NCBI GenBank assembly: GCA_963662175.1
Contig: OY759216.1
Span: forward strand, 42,797,087 to 42,861,086
Direction: 5' to 3'
Origin: Aradus depressus
Lineage: Eukaryota; Arthropoda; Insecta; Hemiptera; Aradidae
DNA: 64,000 nucleotides
Of the stretch, positions 43,353 to 53,712 are shown piece by piece (position 1 is the stretch's first letter; each line of letters begins with the position of its first letter). The notes beneath the pieces were generated by a model that searched no databases, was not told where the DNA came from, and worked only from the letters and a program-made list of their open reading frames with translations. Made by a program: the position numbers and the translations under genes.

Positions 43353-44561
43353 ATGCCAATTACCAGAGGACAAGCGAGAAGATTAGAGGAGGAAAGTAGA
43401 GAGGAAGGGTCAAGTTCGGAGGAAAGATCCGATATGGAGTTATCGGAAGATAGAGAAAGGGAGACTCCAGCCGCAATGGAGTCCATGCAGGGTACAGGTG
43501 AGGAGTCGCAAGGGGAGGGGGTAAATAAAGATAAAGAAAAAGAGGGCATTGCTGCTCCTGATATGGAATGGCTCCGTGTTGTGTTGACAAAGTTAACTGG
43601 GGAAATGGGAAATTTAAGGGGGGATATTGGAAACATGAATCAAAAAATAGAAGAACGGGGTAGAAATTTAAGGGGGGATATTGGAAATATCAATCAAAAA
43701 ATAGAAGAACAGGGTAGAAATTTAAGGGGGGATATTGGAAATATCAATCAAAAAATAGAAGAACAGGGTAGAAATTTAAGGGGGGATATGAATCAAAAAA
43801 TGGAAGAGCAAAGTAATAAATTAGGAAATTTAGAGACAAATTTAAAAAGGGAAATGGGGGACAAATTAGGAAAATTAGAGACAAATTTAAGAGGCGATAT
43901 AAAAAATTTAGAAGTTAAATTAAATAAAAATATGGACAATTTGAAGGACCAGATAGAGAATTTGCAGAAAGATAAACAATGTTTAGGAAATCGAATAGAT
44001 AAAGCAGGAGAAAACTTAGAAAAGCACTTAAATCAAAAAATTAACAAGTTGGATGAAGGGAATTCTGAAGTAGAAAAAGAGGTTCTTATTATTGACAGTC
44101 AGTCACAAGTTGATGAAGTAGAAGGAACAGAGAATAACAGTGGGGAGGAACAGACCCAAATTTTAGAGAAAGAGGTGGAGGAAGAGAGTCAAAATGTAGA
44201 AAAATTAGTATTAAGTGAAATTCAAGAAAATAGGATGAATGTTGATGTGGATGGACAGAGTGAAAGGAACATTTGGATGTTATTAGACAAAACAAACGAA
44301 CAGACTGAGGACAACAAACAAAAGACCAATTTTAATTTTAAAGAAAATATAGTTAAAACTTACAGACAAACTGGAAACAGAAAGGAGGTTAATAAAAGAC
44401 ATAAGAACAATTTTAAAAAAAGAGTAAGAGAATTTAAACAGGTATCAAGGACAAAATTAACACTGAGCAAATATTTAGAAAAGGGGGAGGGGATTTTTAA
44501 AGACATAATTCGCCGGGGCATCCGGAAAAAGATAAAATTAAATTTGGGCTTTGCAATATAA
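43353..44561 (+). CDS. Coiled-coil gag-like protein of the LTR element
   Basis: 402 codons, the only substantial ORF of the element. The N-terminus (MPITRGQARRLEEESREEG) is basic then acidic. Residues 87-140 are three exact 54-bp/18-aa repeats starting NLRGDIGN.NQKIEE. They lead into a long heptad-rich coiled coil to about residue 245. An acidic region (about 246-325) and a strongly basic C-terminus (RKEVNKRHKNNFKKRVREFK..IRRGIRKKIKLNLGFAI) follow. No zinc knuckle (CCHC) or capsid motif is visible; the basic tail could bind nucleic acid instead. Gag-like function is inferred from position and the TR..QARxLE-type start. The ATG at 43353 is chosen because it precedes the characteristic N-terminus and lies 261 bp after the LTR. 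Confidence 0.75.
   Translation: MPITRGQARRLEEESREEGSSSEERSDMELSEDRERETPAAMESMQGTGEESQGEGVNKDKEKEGIAAPDMEWLRVVLTKLTGEMGNLRGDIGNMNQKIEERGRNLRGDIGNINQKIEEQGRNLRGDIGNINQKIEEQGRNLRGDMNQKMEEQSNKLGNLETNLKREMGDKLGKLETNLRGDIKNLEVKLNKNMDNLKDQIENLQKDKQCLGNRIDKAGENLEKHLNQKINKLDEGNSEVEKEVLIIDSQSQVDEVEGTENNSGEEQTQILEKEVEEESQNVEKLVLSEIQENRMNVDVDGQSERNIWMLLDKTNEQTEDNKQKTNFNFKENIVKTYRQTGNRKEVNKRHKNNFKKRVREFKQVSRTKLTLSKYLEKGEGIFKDIIRRGIRKKIKLNLGFAI
43611..43772 (+). repeat. Three 54-bp in-frame tandem units inside the gag-like ORF
   Basis: Units start at 43611, 43665 and 43719 with AATTTAAGGGGGGATATTGG, and a partial fourth begins at 43773. Near-identity between units indicates recent duplication. Each unit keeps the heptad phase (18 aa). 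Confidence 0.85.
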
Positions 44562-46638
44562 TTGCATTAGCCACTTTTTATAGTGAACCTATTTTTTTTG
44601 CAACTCGGATGAGTTTGAGGAAGTGACTGACAGACTAACATGACAGAATTAGGATCAATTTAAAATATGACGAAGTGACATTGGACTAATATAATAGTAT
44701 GGATGATAAATTTATTTTTTGGATGAGAGAATTTTGGTATATGAAGAGTATGGATGAATTTTGGTATAGTTCTGCGTTTAAATTAATTAGGATTTAAATT
44801 AATTAGGATTTATATTTTTTTTTAGGATTAGATTAGATATTAGGATCAGTATAAAATTAATCTAGAATTATATTTAGGGATTAGTCATCCAAATTTAATA
44901 TATACAAATTATTTATTTGAGACTTACTTGTTAATAACGATTTTATTGAAAATTAAAACATATATATATACAGCTGATTTTGAACGAACATAATATGGAA
45001 GAAGATCGATTTTTTTTATTATATTTTTTATTACAAATGTTAGAAAGATAAAATCAGCAGGCTGAGAGATGCCTAGATCTCTTTGGAGACATGACGAACT
45101 TCCTGAGGCCGAGTCAAGGGGACAGATTTTCTGTTTCGGAACTGTTCAGCTAGGATACCGGACGTGACAATCATAACAATATTATAAATTAGAAAGACGA
45201 ACGAAACTGTATAGAAGCCTTGAAAGGATAATATATTATATAAATTGTATGTATGCAAAGGTTATTAAGTTTTTGTTATTATAAATTCTATTATTTAGGC
45301 AAGTTCATTTATTATTTGAGTAACATGTTTTTTCTACGTAAATTTGTTTAATAGAGAGAGTAGATGAGAATGGGAAGAGTTGTAGGAGCAAATTATATAA
45401 CTTTAGGAATAGGAACAAACAAAGGGTATATTAATTAGAGAAGTTAATAGAGAAGTTTTGAATTCAATTGCTGATGACATTCTTTTAGACGTCGGGATTA
45501 TATAGATTTGTTTTGGGAGATATTATTTTTAATTCTAGTAAGAGCTAGTGATTAATTAGAGATATATATTTTTTTGATCTGTGGGAGATGATTTTTTTTA
45601 TGTCGACTAGAAAGAACTAGCGATATATTGGAGATTTATGATGTAGTGTTGGTTGCCTACCTGAGATAGGAGGAACCGTATTTTTGCTACGTCGACGATG
45701 AAGTTATTATTATTAGGGAGTTATTAGTAGAGAAGGAAGTTGAAGTAAAAATATATGTGAGATAAATTTTTTTTAGTTAGGAAGTATGAAGGACGTCTCA
45801 AAGCATTTAATACCTCAAAAGACAAGTACTATATATATTAAATAAATTAAATTTGTATTCCTTATTACCCGGCGTGAGGCCTAATTTTGATTGTTAAGTA
45901 ATATTTTGGAAGTGTGATGAAGTAAAAAAATAAAAAAGGATTTATTTAAATTTTATTTCAAGTAAATTTTTTTATATACAATCTTTTTATATAATTATTT
46001 TGAATATATACAAATGTTATATTGATGGTAAAGGCGGAAAGTAAAATTAATTGGCAATTTCTTAAATCTGCATCCAACTTGATTATTTCCAAACTTGAAT
46101 TCATGACTATGACTGATCCTGTAAATATGTAAAAATTTAGTATTATATTTTTTATGTTCAATTAGTTCAAATTTTTATAAATTTAAGTTAACATTTTCTT
46201 TAGGTTAAGCATTAATTGTAAATTTTTAGATTAATGTTTGTTTTTGTTTATTAGAAATTAGGTACGTATATATATAAGTTTAATAATTGTAAATAGTTAT
46301 AAAAATATAAAAAATGGGCATATATGTATAAAAAGAGCGTCGAATTGGGCATATAAAAAATAAAAATAAATCAGTGAGTGTAAGTGAGAGAGAGACTTCG
46401 ATACATCGTTGAGCAATGAGTTGAAGACACCAAGGAGCCAGCCAACATGTGCGTTTGAGGAGGAAGCTAATCTACCTGTGTATTGGAGGAAGACGTTAAT
46501 CCATCTGTGTATTGAAGGAGGAAGCTTATCATGTGGATTCGAGGAAGAAGCTAAATCAACCTGTGTATTGGAAGAAATTAAATCTGAAAGAACTTATATA
46601 AAAAAAAAAAAAATGTTGTGAACAAACATTTTTTTTTT
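44562..46638. other. Non-coding interior of the LTR element
   Basis: About 2.1 kb of AT-rich DNA with no pol motifs in any frame. A GC-richer patch at 45065-45170 has a 32-codon + frame (MPRSLWRHDELPEAESRGQI..) of unknown origin, possibly a scar of lost coding DNA. At 46430-46580 short units such as 'ggaggaagctaat' and 'cctgtgtattgga' recur three to four times at 35-40 bp spacing. Confidence 0.7.
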
Positions 46639-46654
46639 AAAAAGAAGGAAAAGG
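46639..46654 (+). promoter_or_regulatory. Putative polypurine tract
   Basis: AAAAAGAAGGAAAAGG, four bases upstream of the 3' LTR, is in the expected place for priming plus-strand synthesis. Confidence 0.6.
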
Positions 46655-46658
46655 CAAA

Positions 46659-47456
46659 TGTGATGTACACTATGGAACATTTTTTTAATGAATATTTTAC
46701 TGAAAAGAGGTAATTTTTTTTATTATAATCTAATATCATATATATATTAGATATATATCAAGGTGTTTGAGAAACAAAACAAGAAAACATATAAAAAACA
46801 GCTGTGAAATAGTGTTAAATGTAATGGAGTCGTGAGCTAGCTCTTAAACGGTGCAATGTGTTTTGATATGTTTTAAATAAAATGAAGTTGAACAATTAGA
46901 TGAAAGTTGACTGGGGTGGAATTAAAGTGAAGAGTTGACGGGGTCTGGTTTTTGTGGTAGAGGCGTCGAGAAGGTACAATTAATAAAATATATTTTTCAA
47001 TATGCCCAAATAAAAAAAGAAATAGTTTTTTTTAAGTATTAATTTAATGTTTTTGTGCCATTGTAAATTTTTGTTTTGTTTGTTCAAATAAGTTTTTTTT
47101 AAATTTAAATATGTAAATATAGATAATAACCCAATTATTTGTCCTCTTCAAATTCTATCCTATTCATCTTCCCTGTTGTCCCAGTAGTATCATTTAAAAA
47201 ACCTTTGGATTAGAAATTAATATTATTTAAAATTATTTAAAAATTGGTATCTCTTTGTGAATCCAAGTGTAAAGTTTGTTTAATTGAATTTTTTTTCGTT
47301 GTATACGTGTACTTTCTTAAAAATTGCACGTCTTAAATTATTGATAATATTTTTTTAGGGCAATTTTCGACAAACTACTGTAGAAATCAAAATTTAAATA
47401 AACAAAAGAGATCAAATTTCTACAGGAAATGTGGTAGCAAACAAGTTATTATCACA
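46659..47456 (+). repeat. 3' LTR (798 bp)
   Basis: Same length as the 5' LTR and identical at every position I compared. Followed by the GGTG duplication and then the interrupted SINE. Confidence 0.9.
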
Positions 47457-47460
47457 GGTG

Positions 47461-48560
47461 GTAGGCTGATAAATTTATCATTTATTATAATATATTAATA
47501 ATTATTCACGAAGTGAGGAATATTTTCAAAACTCTTACAAAATATGAAAGAATTAAGGAATGAATGGAGATTTTAAAGAATAGACACAAAACTAACAAAC
47601 AAGTAATACTATCTCTGTATTGGTCAGAGTACATAACTTCCGTTTTGTCTCCAACAGCCGTAGTTCAGTGTGGGGGTCACCCCTCCTATGCGACCCATGA
47701 AGAATAAAAAAATTATTTTCCAACAAAGAGATGAATTTGTATCTGCGGAAAAGGTAAGGATATACATGTCGTAACGACTTATGTATGCACCACTCTCTAT
47801 CTCTCACCCCCTCTCACATTCATGTCATACTGGCTCCACTGAGTACATGAAAGTAATATGTTGACATCAGAGGTTTTCTTTGTTTTATTGTACAGCGGAA
47901 TTTTTCGAAAGAGAACTTTCTTACACCCAGTACTGCCAGTATGAAATTAATTTGAGAGAAGGGAAGGAGACGGAGCGATCTATAAAAAATTATTATTTTT
48001 GATTAGGTCGTAAATAAAAGCGGTATTTTGTAAAATTTACTTTAATTTTGGTCGATTTCAGTTCTAGATTAGCACGTGACATTTCTATTTTAAAGTTCAA
48101 GTACACAGCTACAAAAAGTGGCTAAAAAAAACTTGAAATTAGTATTTCCGTTTATGATGTTTCTCTTTTCCGCAGAGGATAAATGGTCTTTCGTTTGAAG
48201 AATTCTAAAATAATTAAAACCTTGAAATTTCTAGGTTCATCGAAGTTAATTGAACAACTAGGACAGAGATTCAGATAAATCTTGGTTGAGTTTGGTTTTC
48301 TTGCCACGTAACAAGTACAGCGTTGAGTCGACCACAGGCTCAAATCTAACTAGTTAGTCTTTCAAAGAACTCCATTCATTCAACACTGAACAGAGTCCAA
48401 CCATTCCTAATCCTTATCATAATCTTCACTACCATTCACTAAATTACACCCTTTCTACAAAAAAGAAAAAAAGGCAGAAATCGTGGTCATTCTATCCTGT
48501 GAATTACATTCACTTCAATTTGAGGACCAATACAATCAGTACATAAGAGTTATATCGCCA
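47461..48560. other. Mostly unassigned DNA with one 'ATAAGAAAGTCC' family piece
   Basis: About 47900-48000 ('gagaactttcttacacccagtactgcc', 'gagagaagggaaggagacggagcgatctataaaa') belongs to a local family also found at 51395-51440, 51550-51655 and 52355-52555. The rest is unrecognised. Confidence 0.4.
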
Positions 48561-48564
48561 TTAG

Positions 48565-48915
48565 AGGAAAGAAGGTAGCCTATGTTGCCAGCACACGACA
48601 AAAATCCTGGTGTGCGGCTACAGACTCAAGACAACAACCGTAGAAAGGAAGGTAGCCTATGTTGCCAGCACAAATATCTCACGACAGAAATGTTGGTGTG
48701 CGGCTACAGACTCAAGACAACAATCGTAGAAAGGAAGGTAGCCTATGTTGCCAGCACACATATCTCACGACAGAAATCTTGGTGTGCGGCTACAGACTCA
48801 AGACAACAATCGTAGAAAGGAAGGTAGCCTATGTTGCCAGCACACATATCACACGACAGAAATCCTGTTGTGCGGCTACAGGTCTAGGCTACTCTAGACA
48901 ACAATCGTAGAAAGA
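48565..48915. repeat. 86-bp minisatellite, four units
   Basis: GGTAGCCTATGTTGCCAGCA begins at 48574, 48651, 48737 and 48823: the first unit is 77 bp and the others 86 bp. Each contains 'ctcacgacagaaat', 'ggtgtgcggctacag' and 'actcaagacaacaatcg'. The two overlapping open frames across it are products of near-identical repeats, not genes. Confidence 0.85.
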
Positions 48916-48945
48916 ATCTAATTATATAATAAAATAAATGAAAAA

Positions 48946-49435
48946 ATCGTCAGTGAATCAACGGCTATGTACTTCCCCAGTACGAATTAAGCAATTACGT
49001 TTTTGCTTTCGCTCCAAAGCCAATCGACCGTTTGGGCTAAAACACAATATTTGACATACACAGTGTGTGGCTTCTGAATCCTCATACTACAGTATGTGAT
49101 TCAGAAGCCACATTCATCACACATACATCGGCAGTTATTAAGGTATTTGAATCGAGTCCCACCTTCTCAGGTCCCCCCCTTCCCTTCGACTTTCGATGAA
49201 ATTAATAGATGCCATCCTCTTGAGGTTTTGAATTTGAATATAAAATTTCATGTCGATACATACATTACATTGGTAGTTATTGGAATTGTTAAGTTGAGCC
49301 CTCTTCCCTTTGCGGCTGATTCCGCTGATACTTAATGAAAATGGTATCGTCATAATTAATAGGGCTTTAAATTTACATGCAATATTTCGAGTAAATACAT
49401 TCATTCCGAAGAAGTCCTCTTATGGCCACATCACA
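48946..49435 (-). repeat. TTCCCC-family repeat
   Basis: Starts GTGAATCAACGGCTATGTAC..TTCCCCAG. Contains a local inverted duplication 'gtggcttctgaatcctcatac' / 'gtatgtgattcagaagccac' (49068-49110). Two further units reach 49430. Confidence 0.6.
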
Positions 49436-49449
49436 TTTTTTTTTTTTAA

Positions 49450-49895
49450 TATATAGGTAATAAATACCATTTTGTGTTATTTGATAGTATTAAAATTATT
49501 AAATGACATTCGCTACCTTACGCTCGGTCCAATGGAAAAATGTTTTGAGCTTAGAGTATGGATTTAGGGACTTAAGCGATATGATCCGGAGTGGGACAGG
49601 AACATTATTAAGGAACAACCCAAAGAAATGAAGACTTAATTTACTACCCCTCCAGTCCAACCCCTCCTCAGCTAGTTTCAAACAATCTTCAAATACTTTT
49701 TTCAGCTCCAATCATAACTTTCTTTTTCTTCTTCACCTAAACTTTTCAGCCTCTGGATTAATATTAAAAAGTACCTTACGCTAAAAAAACTAACAGCACA
49801 CCCGGATAATCACAGTAGGTTGGATATGAGACAAATTTCCCATTTTCTGTGACCAGATGATATTCATGTGACAGAGCAGAGCCTCAATCCTATTA
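49450..49895. other. Unassigned stretch
   Basis: Nothing recognised. Confidence 0.4.
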
Positions 49896-49898
49896 TAG

Positions 49899-50193
49899 GT
49901 AACGTGCTTGCTTATAGCGCTCAAGATCGCGGGTTCGAAATTCGAGAGAGGCCATTAGGTTTTTTAAGCGGGAGGAGGAAAAACCTTTTTTAATTCACGC
50001 CGTCTTTCGAATGGGACGTTAAGCGGTGGTCCCGAGACTGTACGATGTCAGGTACTCGTTAAAGACAACTGCCCTAGGTAACAAAAACTCGGTAAGAGTT
50101 GGGCACGTCCAACAGAGCGACAAAAAAGCGCTCTGGTAGTAGGCGTTATGTCCTTAGTAGTTAGAGCCCGGGCATGAGTCATAAAACCTAACC
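49899..50193 (+). mobile_element. SINE-A copy, tail-to-tail partner 1
   Basis: B box GGTTCGAAATTCG. Core present ('acgccgtctttcgaatgggacgttaagcggtgg'). Tail ATAAAACCTAACCTA. The A box is degraded. Confidence 0.8.
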
Positions 50194-50197
50194 TATA

Positions 50198-50393
50198 GTT
50201 AGTTATTATGACACATGCCCGGGCTTTAACTGCAAGGACGTATCGCCTACTAGCAGAGCTTTCCTTCGTCGCTCTGGTGGACATAAGCATTACTCTACTA
50301 GGGGAGTCCTAAATGTTTATTCATCTAGGGAAGGTGTCTTTAACGAGTACCTGACTTCGTACATGCTCGGGACCATCGCTTAACATCCCATCC
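50198..50393 (-). mobile_element. SINE-A copy, tail-to-tail partner 2, 5'-truncated
   Basis: Begins GTTAGTTATTATGACACATG immediately after the previous copy's tail. It stops in the core at 'cgcttaacatcccatcc'. The pair could fold into a long hairpin if transcribed. Confidence 0.8.
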
Positions 50394-50694
50394 AAGATAA
50401 ATGATGTAGTGGAGCCTTGACAACGTCATTGGTTCCTTGAAGTTAGGACCGCTGTCTGGTTCCTGCTTCTTTGTCATTACATCTTAACGACTTGCAGCAA
50501 CTTCCCGTCCGATGTGTTCATCGCACACAGCCGACAAATCCAAAAAAGGGGGTGAATTAGTAGGCAAAAAAAGGAGTAATATTTTTGATCGTAAGACTTC
50601 AAAGCAGAACTACGGACACGGAGAAAAGTGGCAAAGTAAGGCATGCATCTCTACTGATGAGATCACCATTTTTTTTTTTTTAATTTTTTATTTT

Positions 50695-50815
50695 ATTTTT
50701 TTATAATAATATTTATTTCTGTTAAACCATAAGAAGGTAATGGAGTACGTCATACAATTTAGTACATCAAAACAGGTTATAAAACATGAGTATTGCATGA
50801 GTCACAATAACTAAT
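50695..50815 (-). repeat. LINE 3' UTR-like repeat plus SINE-A tail
   Basis: 'ataatatttatttctgttaaaccataagaaggtaatgg' matches 15690-15735. 50788-50812 (GCATGAGTCACAATAACTAA) is a bare SINE-A tail. Confidence 0.45.
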
Positions 50816-51155
50816 AAAAACCATTCTATTGATAGGATTAACTGTTTTCGCGTAAATGAAAAAATCTCTAAAAAAGAGATATATTTTGAGATGTCATTCT
50901 AAGATGGTCTTCGGCATGTAAATCGAAGAAATGACCTTCGAAAAATACATATTTTATATAAGATATATTCAGTACATAACTGAATAATCTCAGTTAATTT
51001 CTAACAAATTCTAACTACTACTCTAGCTCACTCTAACGACCTTTCTGTCTCTTGAAATTGACCGTTGAAAATTACTTTATGAAGGGAAAATCTTGCCATA
51101 ATAATATATATATATATATTTTTTTGGGGGCTTTTTTATGTCTTTAGTGTAAGGA
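50816..51155. other. Unassigned AT-rich stretch
   Basis: A TA microsatellite at 51105-51118. Nothing else recognised. Confidence 0.4.
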
Positions 51156-51159
51156 AGTA

Positions 51160-51310
51160 TCCGAGATCGAGTTTTTAATAAAATGTTCACGTTTCAATGG
51201 TATATGAATGCGCTCTAACGCAAAAACGACATCTAAGCTATCTTGGCCGAAATCTGACTAAAATTAATACCACCTCACTTCGCACCGCAGTACATTTTAC
51301 AGCATACCTC
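51160..51310 (+). repeat. Dispersed 'GATTTTGG' family fragment
   Basis: 'aggaagtatccgagatcgagtttt', 'tatcttggccgaaatctgactaaaattaa', 'cctcacttcgcaccgcagtac'. Relatives at 16130-16750 and 36830-36935. Confidence 0.4.
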
Positions 51311-51394
51311 TTATATTTATGACCTAAATCAAAAATTACTTCAAATAAGAAAAACGAATATTTCTTTGATATATTTACATTAGATCTGTAAAAT

Positions 51395-51665
51395 GTTTGT
51401 TGGTATAAGAAAATCCTGTGTTGGCCATATCGATTTTTTTGTTGTTGTTTGTTGTTGGTAATTAGAAAATAGTTTGTAATAAGTTTATTTTTTTGAAAAT
51501 TATTTCAAGGGCAGTGGCATCTTTAGTCCATTTAAAGCCATTCCACTTCCCTCCTCCCCCTCCGTCTTCGAAAACTTATGTGATATGGCTATGACAGATC
51601 TTTTTTATACCAACCACGTTTTTACAGACCACACTACCTCCCCCTCCCCATCTCAGAACCATTTC
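51395..51665. repeat. 'ATAAGAAAGTCC' family, two opposed copies
   Basis: 51395-51440 (+) reads 'gttggtataagaaaatcctgtgttggccatat'. 51550-51655 (-) is the inverse, 'tctgtaaaaacgtggttggtataaaaaagatctgtcatagccatatcac'. Both match 52460-52555. Confidence 0.45.
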
Positions 51666-51706
51666 TGGTAATATGAAAATGGATGATATAGTAAGAAGTT
51701 ATAAAG

Positions 51707-51985
51707 AAAACACGAATGTTTTTTAATATTGTGTATTTCACAAGATATATAAAATATATTGGAGTACTTTCGGTATTGCTATCATCTTCAGCCACGACTT
51801 AACAAATACTCAGTATAGTATATATAATACTCAGTATTTGTTAAGTCGTGGCTGAAGATGGTAGCTATACTGAAAGTACTCCCATATATTTTGTGATCTT
51901 GTGAATAGACGATATTAAAAAACATTCGTGTTTTCTTTATAATTTATTAAGTGTTTCACAATCTCTCGGCAAAAATGTTAAATAT
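51707..51985. repeat. Penelope-like palindromic cassette
   Basis: Arms 51707-51812 and 51830-51940 are near-perfect inverses: 'gtatttcacaagatatat', 'ttggagtactttcggtat', 'gctatcatcttcagccacgac'. The right arm shows CTGAAGATGGTAGCTATACT then GAAAGTACTCCC. 51945-51985 is an end block also found at 4318-4372. No ORF. Confidence 0.6.
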
Positions 51986-52016
51986 CAGTAGTAAGAAGTG
52001 ATTATTTCACAGCTTG

Positions 52017-52353
52017 TCAAATAAGATGTAGTCTGACCTCTCACAGATTTTTATTTGTATTAGCTAGCCGGCTTTCGAGGTTGCCCTCATCATCAGTCTG
52101 ATAAAATAAACATTTTTGAAATTTGAATGAAAATTAAAATATTTTAGTAAATAAAATTAAAATTTTTTTATAATAAAAATAAATAAATAAAACCATCTAA
52201 AAACTTTAACAATTTAACATTTCATGGATGGGGATAGGATATTATTTAACAGACTGCCTGATGATGAGGACAACCTCGAAAGCCGGCTAGGTAATATAAA
52301 TAAAAGACTGTAAGAGGTCAGACTACATATTATTTGACAACCTGTGAAATTTC
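52017..52353. repeat. Penelope-like palindromic cassette
   Basis: Same family as 16206-16527. The left arm starts TTTCACAGCTTGTCAAATAA and the right arm is CTGATGATGAGGACAACCTC, GAAAGCCGGCTAGG, ending GACAACCTGTGAAA. It splits an 'ATAAGAAAGTCC' family copy. Confidence 0.65.
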
Positions 52354-52354
52354 A

Positions 52355-52560
52355 TACTGGCATTACTGGGTATAAGAAAGTCACTTTTAGAACTACACAA
52401 TTTAATAAAAGAAAAAAAAAAACAATTTCGTCGACACGTTACTTTTTATACACACCGTATGAAATGATTTTGAGAGCAGGAGGGGAGGCTGAGTGATCTG
52501 TAAAAAAGTTGTTGGTATAAGAAAGTCCTGTTATGGCCACATCACGTCTTTTTTAATTGT
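52355..52560 (+). repeat. 'ATAAGAAAGTCC' family copy
   Basis: 'atactggcattactgggtataagaaagtc' then 'gagcaggaggggaggctgagtgatctgtaaaaa' and 'cctgttatggccacatcacg'. Confidence 0.45.
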
Positions 52561-53040
52561 AATTAGTTTAAAAACTTAAAACGTTAATGAAAAAGTTATA
52601 AACACCTAATGGCTTATATTGACAATAAATTAATTGTGAACTTTGGCTATCCGACGAGTTTCCAATTTTCTTAATGGTAAATTAAGATAATGGCTGTTGG
52701 TAATAATAGCTGGGATCCATTTGGGTTGTCTTCTGTTCCCTGAGGCTGGGGAGTGACATCGGGCGCCCGGCAACTATGGCAAGGAGAAAAAATCTCAACT
52801 CTAGATGGCTGAGAAAATAAACTTGAACGATTATGGTTGACCCAGGGAAAGATGACACTCGTCCCTCCCCCCTCCACCTCTCCCGTCAACCCCCACTCTC
52901 AGCCAATGACCTCCGTCATACTTTATACGGTGCTTGTTTTTATTGGCGTTCCCTTGGTCGAAAAGGGTAAAAAGACACCCCTGTGTATATGACGTGTATC
53001 CGTTCATCAGTTTCTTTGTGGTATCTTGGAAATAGATGAA
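52561..53040. other. Unassigned, moderately GC-rich stretch
   Basis: 52690-52930 is GC-richer than average with no repeat match. The 72-codon minus frame has no domain. It might be unique host DNA. Confidence 0.35.
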
Positions 53041-53041
53041 C

Positions 53042-53472
53042 CCCTAGTTATACGAAGTATAGAAGAAGTTATGTAATCGGTTAGAAATTCTATGTTTTCA
53101 TAGGAATTTAATGTTTATCGACCCCCTAAAATAAAAAATGATGTCTGTTCGTGAACACGATAACTCCCGATATAATAAATATATCGACACAAAATTTCAT
53201 ATGTGTAACCAGAACTAGATAAGAACGACACCTGATGATGTTTATCCAAATTGGACAAAAAAATGGGGGGGTTAGTGGGGATGGCTTAAATAAAAAACTC
53301 TAATAACTACTGTTGTTATGAACGTTTTGACATAACATTTCATATGTAAATACAAAACCGCATAAAGAAGACACCTATTCATTTTCAGCAAAATCGGCTG
53401 AAGAGAAGCGGGATCGGAGGGGGGCTCGACTCAGAAACTGAAACTACTGCTGATGTTGCCGGTGATTCACCT
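53042..53472 (+). repeat. TTCCCC-family repeat
   Basis: Starts TATACGAAGTATAGAAGAAGTTATGTAATCGG. Two units with 'gatgatgtttatccaaattgg' and 'ttcagcaaaatcggctgaag'. Ends abruptly at GCCGGTGATTCACC. Confidence 0.6.
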
Positions 53473-53594
53473 TGAGTTGAAGAATTAGAGGTCCGGGCAT
53501 GCATAAGCGGGGAAATTTAGCAGTTGTAGCACTCGAGTGTCGTTCGGAAACTGGAATGAATAATTACCACGCACCCACCCCTATTCTCCTTCAT

Positions 53595-53700
53595 TTTTCT
53601 CCAACCTGATGATGCAGAATATACGAAACCAGTTGTAAAATAAAACAATTGTTGAATAGGAAGACAATCAACACTATTCATCTTATTTTATTCAGTATAT
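53595..53700 (+). repeat. Hammerhead-like motif, Penelope-like remnant
   Basis: CCTGATGATGCAGAATATAC then GAAACCAGTTG and 'ggaagacaatcaac'. Resembles the 20.5 and 32.1 kb relatives. Confidence 0.4.
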
Positions 53701-53712
53701 AGGTATAGTTTA

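Larger units (their letters stand above)
42294..47456 (+). mobile_element. Young gag-only LTR retrotransposon (non-autonomous)
   Basis: 5163 bp with 798-bp direct LTRs that appear identical, ends TGTGAT..ATCACA, and a GGTG duplication (42290-42293, 47457-47460). A 4-bp TSD and TG..CA ends fit Ty3/gypsy-type integration, though other clades also make 4-5 bp. The 3.57-kb interior has one ORF (coiled-coil protein) and about 2.1 kb of non-coding AT-rich DNA, with no protease, RT, RNase H or integrase. Recent insertion despite missing enzymes implies mobilisation in trans. A diverged relative survives at 38548-38898. Confidence 0.9.

Noticed and set aside
43337..43636. 99- and 76-codon minus frames and a 61-codon frame at 43066-43251 in the LTR element
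   Set aside because: The first two are antisense to the gag-like ORF. The third starts inside the LTR and has no domain.
45065..45260. Pol or env remnant in the LTR element
   Set aside because: The GC-richer patch has short frames on both strands but no recognisable motif. It is noted only within the interior entry.
48582..48910. Two overlapping 77-83 codon frames with repeated MLPA..HTYLTT text
   Set aside because: Translation of a homogeneous 86-bp minisatellite in two frames. No domain.
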